Below are positions 1 to 8,226 of a DNA stretch of 62,148 nt, in pieces. A program made the translations under genes and the position numbers. The notes under the pieces were generated by a model that saw nothing but the letters and a program-made list of their open reading frames with translations, had not been told where the DNA came from and did no database searches. Origin of the DNA: a bacterium (GTDB lineage Bacteria; SZUA-79; Acidulodesulfobacterales; Acidulodesulfobacteraceae); the NCBI GenBank assembly GCA_027318865.1, contig DAHVOJ010000006.1, positions 1-62,148 of the forward strand, written 5' to 3'. Numbering within the stretch: position 1 is the first letter of the stretch; the number at the start of each line of letters is the position of its first letter.

Positions 1-9
1 GGATATTAT

Positions 10-49
10 GACAAATTAAAAGTTAAATTCAATAGACAAATTAAAAGTT
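10..49. repeat. 15-bp direct repeat pair
   Basis: The 15-bp word GACAAATTAAAAGTT occurs at 10-24 and again at 35-49, 25 bp apart. It lies just upstream of a promoter-like sequence and of the gspM-like gene. It could be an operator or a chance AT-rich repeat; nothing else supports a role. Confidence 0.5.
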
Positions 50-72
50 GACAACAATATTTATTTTATTAT

Positions 73-101
73 TTGACATCATAAACTAAATATAATAATA
101 T
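73..101 (+). promoter_or_regulatory. candidate sigma-70 promoter for the type II secretion genes
   Basis: TTGACA at 73-78 is followed after 17 bp by TAATAT at 96-101. This is a good match to the sigma-70 consensus and lies about 85 bp before the gspM-like start. The background is very AT-rich, so chance -10 matches are common. A second TTGACA at 48-53 has no equally good -10 box. Confidence 0.4.
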
Positions 102-186
102 CATAAATTAATTGTTAGTTGTAAAATTATTATTAATTATTATTAATTAATGAAATTTTTTTTATATAGATTGTTTTATTTAAAAT

Positions 187-801
187 ATGGATATTAATTT
201 ATATTTAAAAGATTTAAAAAACAGAAAGATTGTTTTATTGGGTTCAGCGGTTTTCCTGTTAGCAATCGTATTTGTTTTTTTTATAATTTTACCGCTGAGC
301 CACTCAATTCGCCTAAACTCGATAGCGGTTAAAAATCAAAAAACTATATTAAATTACGTTTTAAAATATTCAGCTAAAATAAATTCTATAAAATCAAAAG
401 CGGCTGTTTCTAACGGTTTTTCTGTCGTATCGGGAAAAAGCGCCGGTATAATTAACGGCAAAGGTAAGGGTTATATTAAGTTTATATCTTCGCTTTTTAG
501 ATATTTTAAAATAAATAAATCCCATATATCTAAATTGTACTCAAGATATTCTTCTTCAGTAAAACATGCCAATACAGGCGCAAGCAGTTCAAACGCTGCA
601 GGCGGCGGCAGGCTAAAGCAGTCTAAAGAAACGGTTTTTATATCGCTAAAAGGTTTAAGCCTCAATCAATGCGTAAATCTCATTTATGCATTGTCTCATT
701 CGTCCGAAGAATACGGAGCAAATATTATCTCTATAAATATGAAAAAAAATTTTACTAACGGCAAACTCCTTAATTTATCTGTTAATATAGCTAGGCATTA
801 A
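187..801 (+). CDS. gspM: GspM/PilO-like type II secretion inner-membrane protein
   Basis: This 204-residue protein has a short cytoplasmic N-terminus, one membrane segment at about residues 15-37 and a periplasmic remainder. That is the topology of GspM, which with GspL forms the inner-membrane platform of the type II secretion machine. The C-terminal part (SLKGLSLNQCVNLIYAL, then a basic strand and a final hydrophobic strand) resembles the ferredoxin-like fold of GspM/PilO proteins. A Ser/Gly/Ala-rich stretch lies in the middle. Primary similarity is weak, so the call leans on topology and on the gspG, gspF, gspN and gspH-like genes that follow. There is no clear ribosome binding site before the ATG. 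PilO or another assembly platform protein is the alternative. Confidence 0.6.
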   Translation: MDINLYLKDLKNRKIVLLGSAVFLLAIVFVFFIILPLSHSIRLNSIAVKNQKTILNYVLKYSAKINSIKSKAAVSNGFSVVSGKSAGIINGKGKGYIKFISSLFRYFKINKSHISKLYSRYSSSVKHANTGASSSNAAGGGRLKQSKETVFISLKGLSLNQCVNLIYALSHSSEEYGANIISINMKKNFTNGKLLNLSVNIARH

Positions 802-1136
802 ATAAATAATACCGCATAAATTTGGGCAAAATCTTCAATATAGTAGAGTAATAACACTTTTTGTAATATATATTCCTATTCAACGTCTACGCCCCAATAT
901 TGGCCGCCTGTCTGCGCTTGCCAATAAATTATTAAGAATAAAATTCATAACTATTGGAATCCGACGTCGAACTTCCAAATTCCGACGGTATTAAAGGAAA
1001 TGAATGATGAAATTTTAATATTTTAATTTTGAACGATATAATTATATAATAGATATAAAATAGAAATAATATTGATTTATTGCAATGGAAAAGTTTATGA
1101 AAAAATTTTGAAATATTACAAATAATTAAATAAATT
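802..1136. other. 335-bp gap without a convincing gene
   Basis: No credible ORF lies here. Most is very AT-rich, but about 880-920 and 958-990 are visibly richer in G+C. Read on the minus strand, about 900-960 can give short coding-like phrases in different frames (for example YWQAQTGGQYWGVDVE), broken by stops and frame changes. This may be a decayed gene fragment, but it is too short to identify. Confidence 0.4.
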
Positions 1137-1325
1137 ATGAAATTAAAAATATTTAAAACATTTAAAACATTCAAAGCATTTAAGCCTATAACTATTAAAT
1201 TATTTTTGTTATTTTGTTTTTTTACGATTTTATGGACGGTTTTTACTTTAAATACTATTAATATACGTTATGAAATGAAGACTTTTAACAACAAGACTTT
1301 ACCTCCATATAAAAGCATAATATAA
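1137..1325 (+). CDS. small single-pass membrane protein upstream of gspG (uncertain)
   Basis: This 62-residue ORF starts with a Lys/Phe/Thr repeat (KTFKTFKAFK), followed by one hydrophobic segment at about residues 19-40 and a short polar tail. It sits 22 bp before gspG on the same strand, inside the secretion locus. The position could suit a remnant of another Gsp component, but no family is recognised. There is no clear ribosome binding site. The 9-bp tandem repeat at its start also occurs in the gspH-like gene. It may not be translated. Confidence 0.3.
   Translation: MKLKIFKTFKTFKAFKPITIKLFLLFCFFTILWTVFTLNTINIRYEMKTFNNKTLPPYKSII
1152..1178 (+). repeat. 9-bp tandem repeat, three units
   Basis: Three tandem 9-bp units of the form TTTAAAACA (third unit TTCAAAGCA) run through 1152-1178 and encode repeated Lys-Thr-Phe in the small ORF. 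The same type of repeat is found at 4020-4055. Confidence 0.7.
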
Positions 1326-1347
1326 AGTAAACGGAGAGGTTAGAAAT

Positions 1348-1821
1348 ATGGCGATACTAATAAGACGAAGACGCATAAAATCTTTATCCAAAGCGTTAAA
1401 TTCAAACGGCGGTTTTACTTTAATCGAACTTTTGATAGTTCTGGTAATTATAGCTATTCTTGCAACGATTATCGTCCCAAGAATAATGTTTGCTCCACAC
1501 AAAGCAAAAGAAACAGCCGCCGTGGCGCAGATTAAAAATTTTGAAACCGCTCTTGCGCTGTATAAACTTCAGAGCGGAAACTATCCAACGACGGCGCAAG
1601 GATTGGAAGCGCTAGTTAAAAAACCGGATATCCCGCCTATTCCTAAGCATTATCAAAAAGGCGGATATTTGAGCCATATTCCCGACGACCCGTGGGGTAA
1701 TAAGTATATCTATATATCGCCGTCTAAACACGGAGCGTATGCCATAATATCGTATGGGCCTACCGGCGCGCCGGGCGGAAAAGGGAAGGACGCGCCCATA
1801 GAAAGCTGGAAGATAAAGTAA
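1348..1821 (+). CDS. gspG: type II secretion major pseudopilin GspG
   Basis: GspG is the main subunit of the periplasmic pseudopilus that drives protein export across the outer membrane. The 157-residue product has a 22-residue basic leader, then the prepilin cleavage motif GG^FTLIELLIVLVII, with Glu at +5 of the mature protein (residue 27). The C-terminal part has features typical of GspG: LYKLQSGNYPTTAQGLEAL, DDPWGNKY and a final Gly-rich calcium-binding-like loop before the C-terminal Trp-Lys. Length fits the family. An AGAGG sequence precedes the ATG. It is the clearest member of the locus and anchors the assignment of its neighbours. Confidence 0.95.
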   Translation: MAILIRRRRIKSLSKALNSNGGFTLIELLIVLVIIAILATIIVPRIMFAPHKAKETAAVAQIKNFETALALYKLQSGNYPTTAQGLEALVKKPDIPPIPKHYQKGGYLSHIPDDPWGNKYIYISPSKHGAYAIISYGPTGAPGGKGKDAPIESWKIK

Positions 1822-1851
1822 TTTTTATACTATTTATTAATATATAAACTT

Positions 1852-3225
1852 ATGCCTATTTTTGCCTATACCGGTCTGAATGCAAAAGGTTCAAAGGTTA
1901 AAGGTTTTATAGAATCGAGCAATAAACAGGAAGCGCTTTTTGCATTGAAAGAAAAAGGGGTATATGCTACGGATATGGTCTTATCGGACGGTTTGTCCTC
2001 AGCGTCTTCGTCCGTCCGTTTGCCTTCATCTGATTATTCGTCTTCGCCCTTGGCGCCCGCGCCTGAAGCTTCGCCTTCCGCATCCCCCGTTAAAACTAAC
2101 TCGGCTTTTAAAATATCTATCAAAGAATCCTTTAAGCTAACCTTTAAAGATACCTTAATTAAATTATTAAATACAAAAATAGAAAAGAAACCTTCGCAGA
2201 CGGACATCATTATGTTTTTTAAGGAATTATACTCCCTTATAAATTCAGGGATACCCCTGTACGATTCAATTTATGAGCAGAAAAGCGACGTAAAAAACCA
2301 TTATTTTAAGAAAATATTATCGGAAATCTCTTTAAGCATTAAAGAAGGCAAGTCGTTTTCCGACTGTTTGTCCTCCTATCCGTCGGTTTTCCCAAGCCTT
2401 ATCGTTTCTTCCGTAAAGGCAGGCGAAGAATCAGGCTCGCTCGCCCCAGTCCTGAACAAGGTTGCCGCATATTCGGAAGAAAAATACAATACGGTAAAAA
2501 AAATTAAAGCGTCGCTTATTTATCCCCTTATAATGACCGTCGTAGGATTTCTGATTTTATTTTATATAGTAGTTTATGTAGTTCCCATTATATCTAAAAT
2601 CTTTAAATCTATGCACCATGCGCTTCCCTTGCCGACGCGAATAGTTTTATTCGGCAGTTTTTTGTTTTCCCATTATCTTATATTATTTTTACTCTTAGCT
2701 TTAGTTGTCTATTTCTTTTTTAAAAAATATGCAAATACCGTAAAGGGCAGGCGCAATATCGACACAATATTTTTAAAAATTCCGATTATAGGAAAATTTA
2801 TAATATTAAACGAAGTAAACTTGTTTTCCCAGAGTCTTTCCATGCTCCTGACCAGCGGTATAAACTTAAACAGGGCGATAACTATTGCTTCGTCAAATTT
2901 TCGCAATACCCTGCTTAAAGAGGCAATTTTAGACGCCAATAAAAGCCTTGAGGAAGGGAACGGTTTATCCGGTCCCCTTTACAAATCTAATATTTATCCG
3001 CCTATTTTTTTAAAAATGGTTAAAGCGGGGGAGAAGAGTTCGAATATCGAAGAAATGCTTTTGACGGCATCAAATATAATGAAAAGCGAAATAGATTTTT
3101 ATATAATATCTTTAACTTCGGCATTAGAGCCGGCTATGGTTATATTTATGGGGCTTATGGTCGGGTTTATCGTGATATCTATAATGCTCCCTATTTTTGA
3201 AATGAGTTCGCTGATAAATAAATAA
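1852..3225 (+). CDS. gspF: type II secretion inner-membrane protein GspF
   Basis: GspF is the polytopic platform protein of the type II secretion assembly. Two GspF/PilC domains are visible: the first from about residue 117 (FFKELYSLINSGIPLYDSI), the second from about residue 320 (FSQSLSMLLTSGINLNRAI). Membrane segments lie at about 222-246, 265-288 and near the C-terminus. The N-terminal part (MPIFAYTGLNAKG) is canonical. Between about residues 48 and 85 is a Ser/Pro/Ala-rich linker, unusually long and low in complexity for the family and probably a flexible insert. It lies between gspG and gspN. No strong ribosome binding site is visible, as for several genes here. Confidence 0.93.
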   Translation: MPIFAYTGLNAKGSKVKGFIESSNKQEALFALKEKGVYATDMVLSDGLSSASSSVRLPSSDYSSSPLAPAPEASPSASPVKTNSAFKISIKESFKLTFKDTLIKLLNTKIEKKPSQTDIIMFFKELYSLINSGIPLYDSIYEQKSDVKNHYFKKILSEISLSIKEGKSFSDCLSSYPSVFPSLIVSSVKAGEESGSLAPVLNKVAAYSEEKYNTVKKIKASLIYPLIMTVVGFLILFYIVVYVVPIISKIFKSMHHALPLPTRIVLFGSFLFSHYLILFLLLALVVYFFFKKYANTVKGRRNIDTIFLKIPIIGKFIILNEVNLFSQSLSMLLTSGINLNRAITIASSNFRNTLLKEAILDANKSLEEGNGLSGPLYKSNIYPPIFLKMVKAGEKSSNIEEMLLTASNIMKSEIDFYIISLTSALEPAMVIFMGLMVGFIVISIMLPIFEMSSLINK

Positions 3226-3233
3226 AAATAAAA

Positions 3234-3914
3234 ATGCCTGATATTAAAAATATTCAGAAAATAATCTTAAAAGTTTTATATAAACTGACGTATGTTTTTA
3301 TATTTCTTTTTCTTCTAATTGTACTTACGTTTATTTTTTTTCCTTACGGCAAACTTAAAAAGCCTATTGAACTTTCTATTTACGATAATACGGGTCTGAA
3401 AACTTCTATAAAATCTATTTCACATTCATTTTTTTTAGGTGTAAATTTAAGCGGCGTCAAGATTTACAGTATCTCTGCTACGGGTACCGGCCGTAAAAAT
3501 AAAAAAAATATCGCATATATAAAAAATATTTATATAAACGATATTATTGCAACCGGCGCAGATTATTTGCTTTTCAAAGATATCCCCGTAAATTTTAATT
3601 TTGACGGCGTTAAAATAAATTCTATTAAAAAAGGTTTTATAAATATTCCGGCATTAAATCTTAAAAGTTTAAAAACTGATTTATATATTAAAAACGCTTT
3701 AATAAGCGGAAAGCTCAGGTTTACCGGAGATATTACAGGCAGTTTAAATATAAAAAGCGCTCAAATAAAACCTGTATTTAAGATAAACAGCGGGGTTTTA
3801 AAGGTTAAACCGGATAAATTAGTTTACGGCAAGTTTTCGATGCTTTTTACTACAATGTTTAAAAAAGGTAAAGACGGCTATTTTGTTTACGATATAAATA
3901 ATTTATTTCTTTAA
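3234..3914 (+). CDS. gspN: GspN-like type II secretion protein
   Basis: This 226-residue protein has an N-terminal membrane anchor at about residues 17-37, then FFPYGKLKKPIELSIYDNTG. That resembles the deltaproteobacterial GspN family, whose members begin with a membrane helix, an F-P-hydroxyl motif and an AsmA-like beta-rich periplasmic region. The rest is beta-prone (LSGVKIYSIS, ALISGKLRFTGDITGSLNI). It lies 8 bp after gspF, which supports membership of the same operon. GspN is accessory and of unclear function. The call is from the family pattern and position; a general AsmA-like protein is the alternative. Confidence 0.6.
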   Translation: MPDIKNIQKIILKVLYKLTYVFIFLFLLIVLTFIFFPYGKLKKPIELSIYDNTGLKTSIKSISHSFFLGVNLSGVKIYSISATGTGRKNKKNIAYIKNIYINDIIATGADYLLFKDIPVNFNFDGVKINSIKKGFINIPALNLKSLKTDLYIKNALISGKLRFTGDITGSLNIKSAQIKPVFKINSGVLKVKPDKLVYGKFSMLFTTMFKKGKDGYFVYDINNLFL

Positions 3915-3983
3915 TAAAGGCTTTTAAAAATTTACCCAAAAGAAGATTAAGGCTTAAATAAAGATTAAGAAATTTTAAATATT

Positions 3984-4583
3984 ATGAAACCTAAACCCGA
4001 TAGTTATTCTTCGGCACATAAAACCTTTAAAACCTTCAAAACATTAAAAACATTAAAAAAAGGCGCAACGGTTTTAAATAAATTAAATAATTTAAGGGAT
4101 TTAAACGGTTTCACTTTGCTGGAACTCCTGATAGTTTTAATAATAGTTTCCGTTATGCTCGTAATTACATATCCCATGATAAGTAATTTCATACTTTATC
4201 CCGGTTCAAGCAAAGACTTTAATAAAACCGCTAAGATATTAAAATATCTTATGAATAAACGCTATTCGGAAAATAAATTCCCCGCGGCGTTTATAAAATT
4301 CGATTTTAAAAAAAATATGATGGAAATTTATTATAAAAATAAAAGTAAAAATAATTTAAAACTTAAACCTTTTAAGAAATTAAAAGTATATAAAATTTTA
4401 TATAAGAATATCCTCTTATATAAAATCGAAACTAAAGGAAAGACTTTTAAAAAAGGGCATATATTCGAGGAGATTTCCGCAAATTATGTTTCGCCACCTT
4501 TTGAATTGTTTTTTAATTCAGGAAAAGGCAAAAAAACGCTGTCTATAAGCGTTGAAACATATGCAGGTAAAATTGCTTCTTGA
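3984..4583 (+). CDS. GspH-like minor pseudopilin
   Basis: This 199-residue product contains a prepilin motif NG^FTLLELLIVLIIVSV, with cleavage after Gly42 and Glu at +5 (residue 47), so it is a type IV pilin-like or pseudopilin subunit. The mature part is about 157 residues, rich in Lys and beta-strands, as in GspH minor pseudopilins. The leader is unusually long (42 residues) because it holds a KTF KTF KTL KTL tandem repeat. A shorter start further in is possible, although no in-frame ATG precedes the motif closely. Its place after gspN and before gspK favours GspH; GspI or GspJ cannot be excluded. Confidence 0.7.
   Translation: MKPKPDSYSSAHKTFKTFKTLKTLKKGATVLNKLNNLRDLNGFTLLELLIVLIIVSVMLVITYPMISNFILYPGSSKDFNKTAKILKYLMNKRYSENKFPAAFIKFDFKKNMMEIYYKNKSKNNLKLKPFKKLKVYKILYKNILLYKIETKGKTFKKGHIFEEISANYVSPPFELFFNSGKGKKTLSISVETYAGKIAS
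4020..4055 (+). repeat. 9-bp tandem repeat, four units, in the pseudopilin leader
   Basis: Four tandem 9-bp units (AAAACCTTT, AAAACCTTC, AAAACATTA, AAAACATTA) encode Lys-Thr-Phe/Leu repeats in the leader of the GspH-like protein. The unit matches the repeat at 1152-1178 in phase and sense. Confidence 0.75.
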
Positions 4584-4686
4584 CTAATTTAACTTTAACC
4601 AATTTCAATAATTTTTAATAACATAACTTTCAACAATTTCTTTATGTTTTATAAAAGATGCTATATGAATAAAATAAACAAAATCT

Positions 4687-5712
4687 TCAAGAAATAAATT
4701 CGTATATTTTATATTTGCCTCCGTTTATATAATACAGCGATTTTATGTATATTCTTCCGCTTTTATATCTTCCGTAAGATTTAATCAGATAAAAATTTGA
4801 AGTTATTTCTATCCGATTTACTATAGATTGAAGAATAGACGAATTAAATCCTGGAACGTCGGAAAGTGCGGTTACTGAAGTTAAAGGGTTGACGGTTCTG
4901 TAATTTACTAATTCTTGGGAGGAGCTTTCGCTTATCATTAGGCTTAAAGATTCTATTACCGGATAAGGGGCGGTGTTTATATCAATTAAGCCTGAAGAAT
5001 TGCAGGTTAAAAAATGTTTTAATATGAAATAATACTTGTATTTCATATCGGGTACAAGCATTAAATCGCGGATGTTTAAAAAAGGATTTTTATATTGGGC
5101 GTTTAAAACCGGAATATTTGGGTTTGGGGATACCGGCGCAAAATACACCTTAAAGGTTGAGTCCGAATTGGCGGTCAAACCGACGTCCGTTGCGCCGCCG
5201 TTCCCACCGGTCATGCTTAATCCTTTTCCTGCCGAATTAAATTTCAATTCAAGCCGTTCATAGCTTAACTGGTTTTTTTGCATAAAATCGACGATATTTT
5301 GCAAAACGTTTGCTGGAATCCCAAGTATATAAAACAGCCTCTGCAATTCGGCATATTCCGTTTCGTTTATCTGGTTATCGGAAAATATCAGCTGGTTAAT
5401 ATTTAATTTTGAATCGTTGTTTACTATCTTCATTTTTATATAGCCGCCCAGAACCGGAAATCCATCTTGATACGGCGCCGTTTTATTTAAAAGATTCCGG
5501 TATGTAACCGGATTTGCGCCGTACTGCGAAATAAAAAACGTCGCAAGTTCTACCCCCGACTTGGCTATATAGTAAGATTTATTTTTATATTTATAATTTG
5601 ACGCATATTTAATATAATGTAAAGTATTGGAAAGAAATGCCGATATTATGGAACTTAAAAGCATCAGAACTAACAAAACGTATAAAAATGCCGAACCGTT
5701 TCTGTTTTTCAT
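4687..5712 (-). CDS. gspK: type II secretion minor pseudopilin GspK
   Basis: GspK caps the pseudopilus tip. With the start at 5712 the protein has 341 residues and a short basic leader (MKNRNG) before the hydrophobic helix SAFLYVLLVLMLLSS. This lacks Glu at +5, as is usual for GspK. The remainder matches the family: KSYYIAKSGVELA, DNDSKLNIN-like text (VNNDSKLNINQL), the helix-rich insert, then INTAPYPVIESL and the C-terminal SYGRYKSGRIYIKSLYY. An in-frame start at 5739 would add nine residues and is less likely. It is encoded opposite to the other gsp genes, convergent with the gspH-like gene. Confidence 0.85.
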   Translation of the reverse strand: MKNRNGSAFLYVLLVLMLLSSIISAFLSNTLHYIKYASNYKYKNKSYYIAKSGVELATFFISQYGANPVTYRNLLNKTAPYQDGFPVLGGYIKMKIVNNDSKLNINQLIFSDNQINETEYAELQRLFYILGIPANVLQNIVDFMQKNQLSYERLELKFNSAGKGLSMTGGNGGATDVGLTANSDSTFKVYFAPVSPNPNIPVLNAQYKNPFLNIRDLMLVPDMKYKYYFILKHFLTCNSSGLIDINTAPYPVIESLSLMISESSSQELVNYRTVNPLTSVTALSDVPGFNSSILQSIVNRIEITSNFYLIKSYGRYKSGRIYIKSLYYINGGKYKIYEFIS

Positions 5713-5815
5713 ATAAAAATAAAGCTGAAAATAAAGCAATAATTTTAAAAAAAATTAATAAATAATAAAAGTAAAAATTAATTATATCACAATACCGCAC
5801 AAATAAATATGGAAT

Positions 5816-7276
5816 ATGGAAAAAACCTTAAGCATAATATATAACGCTTTGTTGGCCATTATATTTCCGTTTTTTTTTATAACGCTATTCATTTTAAATC
5901 TCGCTAAAAATAAAAAAAGCGAAGGCTGCGTATATAAATTTTTCCCTGTAGCTTTCAAGCCTTTAAAAAAAGCGGTTTTTCAGGAAGGCGTATGGATTCA
6001 CGCTGTTTCGCTGGGAGAGATGAGGGCGGCGGTAAATTTTATCGATTTACTGCAGTCGGAATACGGTAAAAAAATCTATCTTTCCGCTACCACTAAAACG
6101 GGTTTCGATTTTGCGGATAATCTTTATAGAAGCAATGATGACGTTTTAACGTTTTATTTTCCTTACGATTTTCTTTTTTCCGTCCGCGGTATTTTGAAAC
6201 TGATAAAGCCGTCTTTGTTTATTTCGGTAGAAACGGAAATATGGCCTAATTTATTTAATATTCTAAATAAAAAAAATATTCCTATAGCTTTAATCAACGC
6301 AAGAATATCGGAAAAGTCTTATAAAAATTATACCCGTTTCAGATTCTTTTTCGGTTATATCTTTAAAAAAATAGACGCCGTTTTATGCATATCGGATATG
6401 TATTGCAAAAGATTTGCGTCTCTTGGAATTAAGGAAGAAAATATGCGCCAAACCGGCAATATGAAATTCGACATGGATGCATCCCTTATTGCCGGAGATA
6501 TAAACGAAAAAACCGCGATACTCAAAAAATTTATAGAATATAAAACTAATAATTCGGAACACCCGAAAATTATAGCGGCTGGAAGCACCCATAAAGGAGA
6601 AGAAGAGGTAATTGCCGATTCGGTAATAAAATTAAACAAACTGAACGGTAAAAATAAAATTTTCCTCTTCGTTGCTCCGCGGCATCCCGAAAGGTTCGAC
6701 GAGGCTTACAAACTGTTAAATAATTACTTGCCAGGAATAGAACTTTACAAGCTTTCTTCGATTTATTCCTCTCATTATGACTCTAAAGATATTAAAAATA
6801 TTAAAGATAATAATAGTAGCGGTTTGTCCGAAAACAAAGTCATCGTAGTTTTAGTAGATATTATAGGGCAGCTTTTGACGGTTTACGGCATATGCGGCGC
6901 CGCTTTCGTCGGCGGCAGTATGGTTTCTGCCGGCGGACACAATCTTCTCGAACCTCTGATTTTCGGGAAGCCGGTAATTTTTGGCAGATACGTTCAGAAT
7001 TTTTCGGAAGCGGCGGAAGAGATTATAAAGAATTCCGCCGGAAGACAGATCGATTCTCACTTGGAATTATATAACGCGTTGGCCGGTTACCTGTTTAACG
7101 ATAAATCGGCCGATTCCGCCGGAAAAAACGGTTTAAACCTTATAGCCCGCAATAAAGGCGTTTCCCTTAGGAACCTTGAGTATTTGCATTTAAAGGGATA
7201 TTTACGCCCGGCAAAATGCGCGGATAAAAAAACGGCGGATAAAAAAACGGTTGACAAAGTTATTAAAACCTATTAA
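5816..7276 (+). CDS. waaA: 3-deoxy-D-manno-octulosonic acid (Kdo) transferase
   Basis: WaaA (KdtA) transfers Kdo from CMP-Kdo to lipid A precursor at the inner membrane. The protein has an N-terminal membrane anchor (about residues 10-30), then WIHAVSLGEMRAA with the catalytic Glu68, ATTKTGFDFA, ETEIWPNL and INARISEKSY. The C-terminal sugar-nucleotide motif is GGSMVSAGGHNLLEPLIFGK. At 486 residues it is longer than most homologues. There is a loop insert (about 320-340, KDIKNIKDNN) and a Lys-rich C-terminal tail with ADKKT repeats. The gene implies that the organism makes LPS. It is the first gene of the long plus-strand run. Confidence 0.95.
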   Translation: MEKTLSIIYNALLAIIFPFFFITLFILNLAKNKKSEGCVYKFFPVAFKPLKKAVFQEGVWIHAVSLGEMRAAVNFIDLLQSEYGKKIYLSATTKTGFDFADNLYRSNDDVLTFYFPYDFLFSVRGILKLIKPSLFISVETEIWPNLFNILNKKNIPIALINARISEKSYKNYTRFRFFFGYIFKKIDAVLCISDMYCKRFASLGIKEENMRQTGNMKFDMDASLIAGDINEKTAILKKFIEYKTNNSEHPKIIAAGSTHKGEEEVIADSVIKLNKLNGKNKIFLFVAPRHPERFDEAYKLLNNYLPGIELYKLSSIYSSHYDSKDIKNIKDNNSSGLSENKVIVVLVDIIGQLLTVYGICGAAFVGGSMVSAGGHNLLEPLIFGKPVIFGRYVQNFSEAAEEIIKNSAGRQIDSHLELYNALAGYLFNDKSADSAGKNGLNLIARNKGVSLRNLEYLHLKGYLRPAKCADKKTADKKTVDKVIKTY

Positions 7277-7343
7277 AATTAATAATTCAAGTTTAAATAT
7301 TTTTAATTTTCCTTAATTTTTATTAAGCAAAAGAGGATTTACT

Positions 7344-7661
7344 ATGAGTAAAGACAATTACGCCGTAATAAGTACCGGTTCAAAACAATACGTAGTTGCC
7401 CAGGGCGATATTTTAAGAATAGAAACCGTAGGCAAGGAAAAAGGCGAAGAGATAACTTTTATGCCGGTAGCCGTTAAAAACGGAGATGTTTTGCTGACGG
7501 ACAAACAGGTATTGAAAGATAAAAGCGTCACCGGAACGGTGGTCGGAAACGGCAGGGCTAAAAAAATCGTAGTATTTAAAATGAAACGCCGCAAAGACGA
7601 AAGGAAAAAAAGAGGGCACAGGCAGAATTTTACGGAAGTCAGAATAACCGGAATAGCTTAA
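7344..7661 (+). CDS. rplU: 50S ribosomal protein L21
   Basis: L21 binds 23S rRNA in the large subunit. The 105-residue product has the standard family features: YAVISTGSKQYVVAQGDILR at the N-terminus and KMKRRKDERKKRGHRQNFTEVRI at the C-terminus (shown here only as landmarks around residues 78-101). An AGAGGA ribosome binding site precedes the ATG. It is followed by rpmA and obgE, the order found in most bacteria. Confidence 0.97.
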   Translation: MSKDNYAVISTGSKQYVVAQGDILRIETVGKEKGEEITFMPVAVKNGDVLLTDKQVLKDKSVTGTVVGNGRAKKIVVFKMKRRKDERKKRGHRQNFTEVRITGIA

Positions 7662-7734
7662 TTGCTTTTGTTAGGCAGTACTCGATAAATCATCAGATAA
7701 TAAAATAATATTAAATTAAGAAGCAGGTGATATT

Positions 7735-7992
7735 ATGGCGCATAAAAAAGCCGGCGGAAGTTCCAGAAACGGCAGAGACAGTCAGGGACAGAGGAGAGGA
7801 GTAAAAAGATTCGGGGGTCAGTTAGTAAAACCGGGCGAGATTATAGTACGTCAGGTCGGCTCTTCTTTCCACCCGGGAAAATATGTTAAAGAGGGCAAAG
7901 ATTATACCCTTTATTCTATAATAAAAGGTTTAGTAAAATTCCATATAGGAAAAAACAACAGAAAATTCGTCAGCGTTATACCTGCGGAATAA
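7735..7992 (+). CDS. rpmA: 50S ribosomal protein L27
   Basis: L27 reaches the peptidyl transferase centre. The 85-residue product begins [20 protein letters not shown], the canonical N-terminus without the cleavable extension seen in some Firmicutes. It continues with [17 protein letters not shown] and [23 protein letters not shown] ribosome binding site lies before the ATG. It is co-oriented with rplU, 73 bp upstream. Confidence 0.97.
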   Translation: MAHKKAGGSSRNGRDSQGQRRGVKRFGGQLVKPGEIIVRQVGSSFHPGKYVKEGKDYTLYSIIKGLVKFHIGKNNRKFVSVIPAE

Positions 7993-8226
7993 CGGTTAGT
8001 TATATACTTTATCTTCAGCGAAATTTGCTTCGTTAAAATATTCCGCGGGGATTACCGCCCGGGCCATCCTTTCTTTAATTATTATTTAACACGCATATAT
8101 CAAAATATCATATTCAATATACAAATACCAGATTTTGGCGCAGATTTTTGTCGGGCTTAAACAGCCGCAGTCTTAGCCTGTTTGCGTCCAACTAATAATA
8201 TCTTATATAACTAACTAAAATTTATA
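7993..8226. other. 234-bp spacer between rpmA and obgE
   Basis: No ORF is seen. There is a small inverted repeat AAACAG (8159-8164) / CTGTTT (8178-8183) around a GC-richer loop, and a local GC-rich patch near 8040-8065. It may hold the end of the ribosomal transcript and a promoter for obgE, but no consensus could be fixed. Confidence 0.35.

Noticed and set aside
932-1174. 80-codon minus-strand ORF before the small membrane ORF
   Set aside because: Its hydrophobic, Ile/Phe/Tyr/Asn-rich translation is what AT-rich non-coding DNA gives, and its N-terminus is the antisense of the 9-bp repeat.
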